Assembly: GCA_907163375.1 (NCBI GenBank)
Contig: CAJQUW010005259.1
Coordinates: 62,001 to 126,000 of the forward strand
DNA from: Prostheceraeus crozeri
Lineage: Eukaryota > Platyhelminthes > Polycladida > Euryleptidae
DNA: 64,000 nucleotides
Reading direction: 5' to 3'
In this document: positions 1-8,500 of the stretch, in pieces
Layout: the number at the start of each line of letters is the position of its first letter
How positions within the stretch are numbered: the stretch's first letter is position 1
Notes under the pieces: model-generated
Database searches by the model: none
What the model was told of the DNA's origin: nothing
What the model saw: the letters and a program-made list of their open reading frames with translations, nothing else
Translations under genes and position numbers: made by a program

Positions 1-2175
1 GGTAGATACCAGATGCCATTATCTATAGCTCAGTGTTGCATGCAACCTTGTTAAAGTTCACTTAAGGCATGCGCCACAATTGATTCACACACATTTCACA
101 TTTCAGTCAAATAAAATATATGTTTTATAATCTTGCATAGAGCCATCTGTCACAGCACTGAATCGCAATAATCATGATGTCAGAAACGTGTGTGCATCAA
201 AAAGCTTAATACAATCAGCGATGTTGAATAGGGATTATCCGATTCAAATATCAAAATACTTCGCTTGCCGAGTGATTGTCATATTTCAATCATATCTTTA
301 TCAAAAGCGGGTTTACATTTACAGAAATGATTTCCAAATTAATAAGTGTAATTTATTCATTTGGATAGATATTATTATCTTTCATGATAAAAGCTCACTA
401 AATTTTCTAATTCCATGTTGTCAAAACTTGCGTTGCTAAAACGGAAAGCTTACTGATTGCAGGATACTGAATCGCATTCGGTACAACCATCGTATTTTCA
501 GTTTCTACCACATGCACATGCTGTACTACAATAGCCTACATAGAATTATGAGTAAATGCAAGTATTTTGGTATAATTTTAGGATTTGTGCGAATTTTGGG
601 ATAGACAAATCCTTAAATTTTGGATTCGCGCCCAGCCCTAGCGTGCGAATAGATATCACATGTGCACTATTTCACACTTCAAAGAAGCGTTGGAGGTTAT
701 CAATTCCAATGGGTTACTATATAAAATTCTAGCAAAAAAAAACGCACAAAAGTGATCATATTTTCATTTTTTAAACCTTAGTCAAACCGGTATGTATTTT
801 TCAACTCACTCTACAATTTTCCAGTCTCTAATGGCGCATCGATGTATGAAGATGTTATTGACTTCAATAACAGGACTGATATTAATATTAATCTGCTTTC
901 AACCAATTGTGAAGCAGTAATTGCTCTGCTAACGCAAGCTGACACTAATATAGTACTTAAGTCGATGAATTCTCAATGCTACTTATCATGCTTTTTAATT
1001 TTCATGCACGGACAAGTTTCAAATATTCATTTTATGTCACTTTTTAAGCGAGTATCCATTTCTACATTTGCTGCATGTATGATGTGTAAAAATTCGGCCC
1101 ATAATTATGATTTCAAAAGTAATCAATGTACAAGTATTTTCAAAAAGGTCAACGATTCGACAAGTATAGAATTGACGCATGTAGGCACTCTCCAGCAAGT
1201 GCAATTCCCTTAAGTTTCATGCATGCTTTGTATGCAATCTTTGCAAGTCACTTGCTTTCAATAACACATTCCATCGATACGATAAAATGATTTTATTCAA
1301 GTTATTCTGTGATAACTTTGTTAAGCTAGTAACATTAGCAATAGGAAGGGCGCTGTAATAGAAAAGATTGTTGACTTCTAAGCTTCTATGGGAGAATATC
1401 AAATCAGCTGTCATTGATTGCATATGGAATTAAGATGATAATCTCCGTGTACTTTAAAGTAAAAGAAGAGTTCACTACTCAAGAAATGTCCTCAGGAGAC
1501 AAGTGGAGACCGAAAATGATTGAAATGAATGTAGGTCATCGCAGAGAATTCTATCATTGTCTTCATGAATTTTGCAAATGCTTCAACCTTCTACACTCAA
1601 CGCTATAAGTGTGTCAATCATTCAAATATTGTATTTTGATTGCGGTGCAAATTGACTTTTGTTCTTGTTGTTTATGGATCTCTCAGTCGGCGTCACATTT
1701 TTTCTTGCACACTTCATCGGTATGCGAAAATGAAGAATTTCTCAGAGAGCCCCATTCCCAGACTTTTCTCTCGGCCATTACTGGTAGTCATGCAAGGCAA
1801 ATTCAAGAGAAAGATTATTACCACAGTGTCGACGAACTTGAAAAGCAAGATTTGCAAGAAATAGACTTAAAAGCAATGTTAAGTGATGATGTGGCGCTGA
1901 TCAGTCTGTTTACGCTGTATTTTGATCGCTTGAATCGATTCTTACAGTAGGATTGCCGGCACTCTAAATCAAAAATCAACCATGAATATAGATTCCTCAA
2001 ACAAGCAGTTATATTTTAAGATGGAGGGCATCACGGGAACAATTAATTAATTTTGATCAATGCTGTGTTGATCAACTAGGAATGAAGACCTTATAGCTAG
2101 GCCAGTTGTTAAAGAACCGTGATTGTAAGCTTTAATGTCACTGGTCTTATTATCAATCATTTATCATTAATTGCT
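1..2175. other. Host flank left of element 1, no gene seen
   Basis: AT-rich single-copy-looking DNA. The open frames present are short, lack recognisable domains and have no coding-like neighbours, so I read none of them as genes. The stretch ends at the target-site duplication of element 1. Confidence 0.6.
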
Positions 2176-2182
2176 TGCGACT
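2176..2182. repeat. Target-site duplication of element 1, left copy
   Basis: TGCGACT stands directly before the left inverted repeat (which begins AGTAATGGG) and again directly after the right one at 20583-20589. Two more bases (CT) upstream also match because the right repeat itself ends in CT. Polintons usually duplicate 6 bp; here 7 match, so one base may be chance. Confidence 0.85.
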
Positions 2183-2646
2183 AGTAATGGGTAAAAGACC
2201 GTTCCAGGACACCATAAAATCAAAAAAATTGGTATCTTTAAAAACGACATAAATTCATGAATTTGAACCCTTTTTCAGGTTTTTAAGACCTAAATTCATG
2301 AATTTAGTCCATTCAAAAAGTACCATTTTTTCAAAAAATGACATTTTTAAAAACGACATAAATTCATGAATTTGAACCCTTTTTCAGGTTATGAAGACCT
2401 AAATTCATAAATCGGCTAAAGCCAGAGGAGCTTCGCTCCGATTTGGGCGTTTTTAAAAATACCCAATTTTCAAATTTTTCAAAATCTCAAAATTTGAGAA
2501 TTACAATCGGGCGAAGCCATAGAACCTTCGGTTCGATTTTCATTGCTTAAATCATGACCGTTCCAGGACACCAAAAATCATAAAAGTTGAGAATTTCAAA
2601 TTCATGAATTTTATCCATCTTTCAGGTTTTTAAAATATATCATGTG
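2183..2646 (+). repeat. Element 1 left terminal inverted repeat
   Basis: Matches the reverse complement of 20106-20582 over its whole length with a few small indels and substitutions. It starts AGTAATGGG, agreeing with the AG start typical of Polintons. Internally it contains two copies of a segment built on AAATTCATGAATTT-like palindromes (near 2236-2300 and 2347-2410), two copies of ACCGTTCCAGGACACC (near 2208 and 2557), and GC-rich mini-hairpins at 2414-2423, 2427-2439 and 2522-2534. Confidence 0.95.
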
Positions 2647-2738
2647 TCTAAAAATATTTCTTTAAAAGTGGAAGAAACAAAAGTGGAAGAAACAGCAAGA
2701 ATATATCCTTCAATATCATATGAACGTAGTTCTGCTAC
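2647..2738 (+). pseudogene. Remnant of the 5' end of the two-helix membrane gene
   Basis: The sequence is a degraded direct-sense copy of the 5' flank and first ~30 codons of the membrane gene at 17597-18289, with its repeated GAAGAAAC units and the following codons; the initiator triplet reads GTG. It lies directly inside the left inverted repeat. The simplest reading is that the membrane gene once abutted the right repeat and that the repeat pair once extended into it. Similarity stops abruptly near 2738. Confidence 0.8.
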
Positions 2739-2789
2739 CCCCTCCCTTCTGTCTTCTAGGGGTCCCTTAAGAAATTTTTTTATTATAAA

Positions 2790-3251
2790 ATGAGCAACAT
2801 AAATAAGTTTTTTAAATTATATGGAACGCAAACTACGACAAATTTCGACCTAAAGAAAATCGCAAATGAATTAGGAATAAAGAATTTTCATGTTCTAATG
2901 AGAGACGAATTACAATTCCTAAAAAATAAGCCAACAGGAACCTTCAGTTCCCGGAACAAAGTTCCATCAATAACTGTAAATTTCGTAACCAATCTCCATA
3001 CGTCAGATGAAAAAGGCGTACATTGGTCAGCAGGACAAAGAAATATAAACTGTTCAAATTATTATTTTGACTCATACGGACTTCCACCTACGAATGAAGT
3101 AACAGAAATACTTGGCAATGGAATTTATAATACGTTTCAAATTCAAAAACCGGGAACTACTTATTGTGGACAATTATGTTTATACGTTTTGTACAAATTA
3201 CAAAAAGGAGTATCATTTCTAGATATTATGTTAGAGTTAAACAATCTATAA
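2790..3251 (+). CDS. PRO: Adenain-type cysteine protease (PRO)
   Basis: A 153-residue protein with the adenovirus-type (Ulp1-like, C5) protease layout: His78 in GVHWSA, Asp94 in YYFDSYG, Gln119, and Cys126 in YCGQLC. In this family the enzyme matures virion proteins during capsid assembly. It sits alone on the + strand next to the left inverted repeat and converges on INT with about 34 bp between the stop codons. The ATG at 2790 follows an A/T-rich run and matches the start of the second copy at 58107. Residues about 50-60 are an insertion absent from that copy; the DNA there contains the hairpin GGAAC-AAA-GTTCC (2953-2965). The fold and active site should be unaffected because the insert precedes His78. 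Confidence 0.9.
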   Translation: MSNINKFFKLYGTQTTTNFDLKKIANELGIKNFHVLMRDELQFLKNKPTGTFSSRNKVPSITVNFVTNLHTSDEKGVHWSAGQRNINCSNYYFDSYGLPPTNEVTEILGNGIYNTFQIQKPGTTYCGQLCLYVLYKLQKGVSFLDIMLELNNL

Positions 3252-3285
3252 CTCAAGCGAAGCTAGCTAAAGCGCCACCTAAAGG

Positions 3286-4653
3286 TTAAAGCTCTGTTTT
3301 CTGTAATTCATTTTGATAAAAACGACCTCTGATATCTTCATCATCTAAATCTTTGATTTCGTAAGTAATCGGATAACTTTGATTTATTTTAGAAATTTCA
3401 AATATTTCTTTTGTCCAGTAACCAACAAAGCCTTTTTCAAATTTATTCTTATATTTAAATATTCTAACTCTATCTCCAATTTTAAATTTCGGCTTAAGTT
3501 TCTGCAAATTCGGATTACTCTCATTCAAATTATTATTCTCGAATATTTTCTTTCGTATCAAATCAGGGTCGTCAGAAGCATTCTTTGGGGTTTCTTCAAT
3601 ACCAGAATGAACTTTATTATTGTACTCTTCTACAACTCCTGGTAATATCTTCAACCATTTCTGATTTCCTTGCTGAGTAAATTTTTTGAAAATTTTATTT
3701 TTTAACGTCCGATTGAATCTTTCTATCACTACGGCCTTCCCAGCGTTTTCAGTTGAATAAACAATTTCAAATAGTGGCTGAACGTTTCGGTTATAAAATT
3801 CCGACCCTTTATCAACAAACAATTTTTTTGGCTTTCTATTACTTTCTTTAAAGATTTCTTCAAACGCATATTTAACTGAAAGACCACTTTTATTTTTTAA
3901 AGGCTTTACCCAAGCATATCGTGTATATAAATCTATAACGGTCAATGCGTATTTGTAGTCAGAATTTGTCTTAGAACCTTCGGTTCGGTCCCTTTCATTC
4001 GGCATATGAATAAGATCAGCACTCCAAATATCATCTTTATTAAATACTTTTACTTTTAATAAATATTTAGGCTTTCTATATTCTTTATGTATTTCAGATG
4101 CATAAACGTCTGAATTATGATTTCGAGCGTTGCTCTCAGACAGCTTTGCTGTCGTTTCATTTAAACCCTGACCGAATAATATTTTAGCTTGTAAAGCTTT
4201 CTTAACAAACATTCTTTCAATTTTTTCTCTAAATGTAGGATTCTGAATACTATCTAATTCTTGAATCATCTTCTTATCAGCTGCATGACGAGAACTTAGA
4301 TCATGATTTCGATAAGCTAAATCATGCCTGTAAGCGGCGGCATCTACTCTATTTATTGGTTCTTCACCTGGTTTCGGATTATTATTCTCATCTAGTCTTA
4401 TATCTAATCGAGTTCCTGGACCAGTATATGAATGACCAGGAAGATGTTTTTCTTTCGAATATTTACTCCAAATAAATCCAGGAAAGCTTTCTAATGTTTT
4501 TTGTATATCACCACCGAAGTGGTATGGAACTTTGTTCTTGTCACCTCCAATATCCTGACAATGTGAGTTTTTATTTTTGTTTAATAGATAATTCAATAAA
4601 TCTAAATTAGAAATTTTTAATTTAATTAAATTTTCGGAATTTTTAGAATTCAT
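3286..4653 (-). CDS. INT: Retroviral-like integrase with N-terminal phospholipase A2-like domain
   Basis: A 455-residue protein with two parts. Residues about 70-135 carry a calcium-loop-like YTGPGT (76-81) and the catalytic pair HD at 110-111 in YRHDLAYRNHD, the pattern of the parvovirus-type secreted PLA2-like domain. Residues about 200-350 are an rve integrase core with Asp213 (WSADLIHM), Asp281 (FVDKGSEFY) and Glu311 (VIERFNRTL), followed by an SH3/chromo-like C-terminal part (385-452). The usual Polinton HHCC zinc finger of the integrase is not visible; the PLA2-like region takes its place. Integrase inserts the element DNA; PLA2 domains in parvoviruses act on membranes during entry. The same fusion is open in the second copy (56218-57561), so it is not a local sequencing error. 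Hairpin-bearing insertions lie near residues 36-46, 175-183 and 222-232. Confidence 0.9.
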   Translation of the reverse strand: MNSKNSENLIKLKISNLDLLNYLLNKNKNSHCQDIGGDKNKVPYHFGGDIQKTLESFPGFIWSKYSKEKHLPGHSYTGPGTRLDIRLDENNNPKPGEEPINRVDAAAYRHDLAYRNHDLSSRHAADKKMIQELDSIQNPTFREKIERMFVKKALQAKILFGQGLNETTAKLSESNARNHNSDVYASEIHKEYRKPKYLLKVKVFNKDDIWSADLIHMPNERDRTEGSKTNSDYKYALTVIDLYTRYAWVKPLKNKSGLSVKYAFEEIFKESNRKPKKLFVDKGSEFYNRNVQPLFEIVYSTENAGKAVVIERFNRTLKNKIFKKFTQQGNQKWLKILPGVVEEYNNKVHSGIEETPKNASDDPDLIRKKIFENNNLNESNPNLQKLKPKFKIGDRVRIFKYKNKFEKGFVGYWTKEIFEISKINQSYPITYEIKDLDDEDIRGRFYQNELQKTEL

Positions 4654-4725
4654 TTTAAAAGATAAAAAAAATTAAGAAGATAAAAATAAATGTTTTACCG
4701 AAAAGAACCAAAGGTTCTGAGGTTA

Positions 4726-5211
4726 TTACCTTATCATACTAGGACTTAGATATATTCCAGAACCATCTTTAGTTTCTTTAATTTCAATTAAATCATCAAC
4801 ATTGTGGAGAATATTTTTAAGAACTCGTTTTCCTTCATCAACTAATTTTAATTTACTAATAAAATTATCTACTACTCCTTCACCCCTAGCAACTTTCTCT
4901 AACTCTCTATTATGTCGTTTTTGTTCTTCTAATGCTGCCTTCTCTGATTTATTTTTATTTACTGCTTGGACAATACCAGCTGTCCCACCTGCAACACTTC
5001 CTGCTGCAGCTATGCCACCTATTATTAGTGGAATTAATGGGAGAATCCCGCCATTCTTTTCTTCTTGTAATTGTATATTCTCTATCATTGGTTTACTTAT
5101 GTAATACTTTTTTTTGTTAATCGTAATAGTTTTAGGGGTATTTTTGTCAACAATATTACGTAATTTTAATTCAACAGTTTTATTATTAATATTACTTTTC
5201 GCTTGCGACAT
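4726..5211 (-). CDS. Small hydrophobic virion-like protein
   Basis: 161 residues. The N-terminal third is basic and polar, then comes a strongly hydrophobic Gly/Ala-rich segment (about residues 58-85, beginning GGILPLIPLIIGGIAAAG) and a charged helical region rich in Lys/Glu. This arrangement resembles the small membrane-active or core proteins encoded beside the capsid genes in adenovirus-like elements, but I base that only on layout and context. It lies between INT and MCP on the same strand, with 72 bp to INT. A second copy at 55566-56047 is broken by a one-base deletion in an A run. Function is inferred, not shown. Confidence 0.7.
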   Translation of the reverse strand: MSQAKSNINNKTVELKLRNIVDKNTPKTITINKKKYYISKPMIENIQLQEEKNGGILPLIPLIIGGIAAAGSVAGGTAGIVQAVNKNKSEKAALEEQKRHNRELEKVARGEGVVDNFISKLKLVDEGKRVLKNILHNVDDLIEIKETKDGSGIYLSPSMIR

Positions 5212-5220
5212 TTTTAATAA

Positions 5221-5400
5221 AAAAATTTTAAGTTATCAAAAATTTAAATCTATTCTAGTTATGAAAAAATTTCAAGTTACCAAAAAATTTCAAGTTACCA
5301 AAAAATTTAAATCTATTCTAGTTATGAAAAAATTTTAAGTTACTAAAAAATTTTAAGTTACCAAAAAATTTTAATCTATTCTAGTTATGAAAAAATTTTA
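5221..5400. repeat. AT-rich tandem repeats between two virion genes
   Basis: Irregular tandem copies of a unit with AAAAAATTTCAAGTTACC and CTATTCTAGTTATGAAAAAATTT, lying upstream of the hydrophobic gene (- strand). They probably include its promoter region. Element 2 has only a short version of this stretch (55510-55560). Confidence 0.7.
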
Positions 5401-5412
5401 ATTAACTTATCA

Positions 5413-5454
5413 GAGCGAAGCTCCTCTGGCTTTAGCCTATCGGACCAAAGGTCC
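5413..5454. repeat. Mini-hairpin cluster 3' of the capsid gene
   Basis: Three GC-rich inverted repeats in a row: GAGC-GAA-GCTC (5413-5423), GGC-TTTA-GCC (5428-5437) and GGACC-AAA-GGTCC (5442-5454). They lie just past the stop codon of the major capsid gene, where they could also act as RNA 3'-end structures. The second element has related but not identical hairpins at the equivalent place (55402-55503). Confidence 0.8.
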
Positions 5455-5462
5455 TAAGGTTA

Positions 5463-6797
5463 CTAACCGATCCTTACCATCTTTCCATTAAGAATTTCAA
5501 TAGAATATTTTACATCTTCTAGCAATAAACCATAAGCCATCAATGAAGTTGTGGAATCTTTCTTTTCAATATTAATTGTTACATCACAACCATTTTTAAT
5601 AATATCTTCAGATTGTGCACTTAAATCGAAACAGAAAATTGGATATAAATGTCTCCAATCTCCAGGAGTTAATTGTGGTTCAACTCCAAATTCTATACAA
5701 AGATTTCGATAAGAATCATATCCTTCCATAAATTGATTATTGGTATCATCGAATCTTAATGGATCAATTGGATAACGGGTTTGATTTAATGAAACTTGTA
5801 AACTTCGAATTGTATTAATATGAAAAATATTATTGTTCTTATCAAAACTTGGAGAATTATTTCTTTGAAAAGTTAGTAATAAATATCTTGGAGTATTCGC
5901 AGTTCTAGTAAAATGCCAGTTAAATCTTTGTTCGGAAAAAGTTACTGAACTAGCAGTACGCTTTAGAAAATTTACTGGAATTGGTTTGTTAGTATTTAAT
6001 CTTTTTGCAATAGCTGTTTCAATCTCTAAACTAGGAGTAATATGTTTAATCCACCATTCAAGTCTATCAATTTTTAAATATGCTTTTTTTCCAGTCTTAC
6101 CAAAAAAGATTAATTCATTATTTGCTGTACGATGAATTATTAATTTAAATTTTAATTGATATGATATTTTATCATAATCTAAATATCCGAATAATGGAGA
6201 CAATGACCAATTTACTGTCTGTTTACTTTTTTTGTTAAATTCACGTCTTTCTTTATATGCTTCATTATTTGTTTTATTTAAATGTTTTGCAATATTTTCT
6301 ACATCTTTCGCAATTCCTGCGGCATCTGTTCCAGCGTGAGTTAAATCATCAACAATTATACCATCATTAGTATCAGGAAACCAACCTTCGATTTCATACT
6401 TTTTATTATTTTCACCAATTGTTATAAATCTAAGCATTGTATCAATTACACCTGGAGAATCACTTATTGTTTCTATATTTTGAGTTGCAAGATCTAAACG
6501 CATTTGTGTAAATAAACTTGGGAAAAAATTATTCTCTAGTGTAATATTATCGGTATCTGGTAATGGTGTTGTAAAATTAGCATCACTATATAAAGAATAT
6601 TCACAGTGTAAAAATGAATCAGGTAGATATAAATAACTCTGCTGATTATCAACTTCAAAAATTAAATCTCCTCCAGTATTTACTCTACTGGAAGATCCGG
6701 GATTCATAGCAATTCTTATATAGTCATTCTTTTTTTGATTATAACTGACGAACGGAGGATCGTCTAATCTAAATTTATTTTCGATAAGCGAAGACAT
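5463..6797 (-). CDS. MCP: Double-jelly-roll major capsid protein (hexon-like)
   Basis: 444 residues, rich in beta-strand-like alternation, with no signal peptide or membrane segment. Size, position beside the hydrophobic proteins, and features such as the C-terminal stretch around YPIFCFDLSAQSEDI fit the double-jelly-roll capsid protein of Polintons/adintoviruses, which forms the trimeric capsomers of an icosahedral shell. The name rests on my recognition of the family and context; a structure-based search was not possible. It is the best conserved part between the two elements and I see no mini-hairpin within it, unlike INT, PRO and POLB. The second copy (54058-55393) is split by a one-base insertion. 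Confidence 0.82.
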   Translation of the reverse strand: MSSLIENKFRLDDPPFVSYNQKKNDYIRIAMNPGSSSRVNTGGDLIFEVDNQQSYLYLPDSFLHCEYSLYSDANFTTPLPDTDNITLENNFFPSLFTQMRLDLATQNIETISDSPGVIDTMLRFITIGENNKKYEIEGWFPDTNDGIIVDDLTHAGTDAAGIAKDVENIAKHLNKTNNEAYKERREFNKKSKQTVNWSLSPLFGYLDYDKISYQLKFKLIIHRTANNELIFFGKTGKKAYLKIDRLEWWIKHITPSLEIETAIAKRLNTNKPIPVNFLKRTASSVTFSEQRFNWHFTRTANTPRYLLLTFQRNNSPSFDKNNNIFHINTIRSLQVSLNQTRYPIDPLRFDDTNNQFMEGYDSYRNLCIEFGVEPQLTPGDWRHLYPIFCFDLSAQSEDIIKNGCDVTINIEKKDSTTSLMAYGLLLEDVKYSIEILNGKMVRIG

Positions 6798-6892
6798 TTT
6801 TATAAAAAATAATTTGACTTTTTGTTTTTCTCCCAGACAGAAAAAATTCTGCTAAAATAATTTTACTTAAATAATTTTACTAAAATATAATT

Positions 6893-7402
6893 TTAGAATT
6901 TTGCTAGCCCATTACCTCTTATTTCTTCAATTGTTTTTTTATTATTTTTATTTTCATTATGTTTACTATTAGACGGAGCTCCGCTCCTCAAGGTTTCACC
7001 CCCCACAGCTATGTTAGCAATTTTATTTTTTGTTTCATCTGAAAGTTTTTTTAAATTTTTTAGTTCTTCGGAATCATTCCTAAGTTTACGAATAGCTTCT
7101 AGTTGTTTTAATTCGTTTTGAGACTTGACAGCATTTGATATTGCACTAGCTGTACTACCTATAGCAGCTGCTCCTTTTGCAGCAGATGTAATCAAATCTT
7201 TATTATTTTTAATTAAGTTAACGATACTACCAATACCAGAAAAGATGCCAGCCCCTTCTTTTTGGAACGTCTTTTCTAGGAACTTTTGTGTTCCGACTGT
7301 TTCTACACTATCATAATGGTACACAGGTTTCTGAGATGGTTCATGAGCAATTTTATTATTTGATGCAAAATGTTTAAGATTGTGTTTATAAATTATAGGC
7401 AT
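6893..7402 (-). CDS. Small amphipathic virion-like protein
   Basis: 169 residues. It has a basic N-terminus (MPIIYKHNLKHF), a Gly/Ala/Ser-rich hydrophobic-amphipathic region (about 48-92, containing GIFSGIGSIVNLI and AAKGAAAIGSTASAIS) and a charged, likely helical C-terminal half. The layout is like the membrane-disrupting or cement proteins near capsid genes in adenovirus-like elements; that role is inferred. It lies directly upstream of MCP on the same strand. The region around residues 43-52 and the C-terminal tail differ from the second copy by hairpin-containing insertions. The tail here includes GGAGC-TCC-GCTCC (6975-6987). Confidence 0.65.
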   Translation of the reverse strand: MPIIYKHNLKHFASNNKIAHEPSQKPVYHYDSVETVGTQKFLEKTFQKEGAGIFSGIGSIVNLIKNNKDLITSAAKGAAAIGSTASAISNAVKSQNELKQLEAIRKLRNDSEELKNLKKLSDETKNKIANIAVGGETLRSGAPSNSKHNENKNNKKTIEEIRGNGLAKF

Positions 7403-7448
7403 TTTTTAGGATTAAATTTGACTTTTGGGAAAAAATATTTACGAACGG

Positions 7449-7535
7449 CTAAAGCCTCGAGGAGCTTCGCTCCGATTGGTTAGAAACCTGAGGACCTTTG
7501 GTCCGATCGGCTAAAGCCTCGAGGAGCTTCGCTCC
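7449..7535. repeat. Mini-hairpin array 3' of the fibre-like gene
   Basis: A run of GC-rich hairpins with short loops: GGAGC-TTC-GCTCC (7461-7473 and again 7523-7535), GGACC-TTT-GGTCC (7492-7504), each preceded by GGC-TAAA-GCC units. The order 'CGGCTAAAGCC-TCGA-hairpin' is repeated, so the hairpins travel as small composite blocks. The last one ends two bases before the stop codon of the fibre-like gene. Confidence 0.85.
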
Positions 7536-7537
7536 GA

Positions 7538-8425
7538 TCAAGATTTACGTTTGTGAATGGACAACAACTTCGAGATAACTTTATTAATTGACTGTTGCAC
7601 TTTATCTATTGCGTCAAGCAGCGTGTGATGTACTTTAATTTCTTTTCTATTAACTTGCATTTTCACCTGATTCATCTTCAACGCCGTTTTAAGAGCATTT
7701 AGCTTAATTTTAAGAACATCTAATTGTCTTTTAACAGAATCTAACTGTTCTTTATTTTCTTTAGAGTTTTCTTGTAAATTTTTCTTTAATTCATTTTCTA
7801 AATTGATTTTAAGAGTTTTCATTTTATCAACTTTTTGATTAAGTGAGTTTACTTCATTTATTATTCTATTCATCTTTTTCATTTGTTGAGTAATTTTAGA
7901 ACTCAATTCATCAACACTTTTTTGGAATGTAGTTTGTAACTGCTTTAAATTTTTTTTAATTCTTTCAGGTAGTTTTTCTATTTCATCTTCTAATTGTTCT
8001 TCTAACATTTTTATCTGATGTTTATTTTTAATTACAGCAGATTTTAAATTTAAAGAAAGTAATATTAAAATTTTTGATTGTTCAGAAATCTTTTTAAAAA
8101 GTTTTGCTATATCTGCTTCTAGCTCTCTATCCTTTTTATCAAGTTTTAATAATTTTTCGTTTAATGATTTGTCATTAAGTTTAAGCAACTTTAATTCATT
8201 CATCAGTGGAACCAAAACATCGTTTATATATTTTTTCTTTAAATCATTGATTTGTGTATCAACATATTGTTTATTTGTTAACTCTGTATTTTGTTGCGGA
8301 AGAATAGAAAGATGCAATGGACCAGATAAAACGTCTCCAGTTTTCATAATATAATTTTCTATCTCTATTTCTAATTCACGATTATTCGGGATATATGCAC
8401 CTCCACCAACATTTGGTAACATCAT
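7538..8425 (-). CDS. Coiled-coil fibre-like protein with tail-fibre motif
   Basis: 295 residues. Near the N-terminus (about residues 28-60) the pattern KTGDVLSGPLHL ... NTELTNKQYVDTQI matches the 'GDxMSGPLxLPxxPxxxxxATKxYVD' motif common in phage and giant-virus tail/receptor-binding fibres. The rest (about 60-290) is almost wholly predicted coiled coil with leucine/lysine heptads and ends basic. Its place next to the capsid genes suggests a spike or fibre; the receptor-binding role is inference. It starts at 8425 and shares a 75-bp spacer with the divergent gene at 8501. The second copy (52405-53292) is intact and differs at 12 residues. Confidence 0.75.
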   Translation of the reverse strand: MMLPNVGGGAYIPNNRELEIEIENYIMKTGDVLSGPLHLSILPQQNTELTNKQYVDTQINDLKKKYINDVLVPLMNELKLLKLNDKSLNEKLLKLDKKDRELEADIAKLFKKISEQSKILILLSLNLKSAVIKNKHQIKMLEEQLEDEIEKLPERIKKNLKQLQTTFQKSVDELSSKITQQMKKMNRIINEVNSLNQKVDKMKTLKINLENELKKNLQENSKENKEQLDSVKRQLDVLKIKLNALKTALKMNQVKMQVNRKEIKVHHTLLDAIDKVQQSINKVISKLLSIHKRKS

Positions 8426-8500
8426 TTTTTAACAATAAAAAAATAAAATTTTTTCTAATAAAAATAGAAAAATAAATTTTTTTCTAATAAAAATAAAAAA
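8426..8500. promoter_or_regulatory. Likely bidirectional promoter
   Basis: This is the 75-bp gap between two divergent start codons. It is almost pure A/T and holds two direct copies of about 27 bp containing TTTTTTCTAATAAAAATA. Divergent genes with so little space must share control sequences here. No experiment or known element motif supports the exact sites. Confidence 0.5.

Noticed and set aside
842-1213. 123-codon open frame in the left flank
   Set aside because: No domain, no splice context or codon signal I can identify; typical chance frame in AT-rich DNA.
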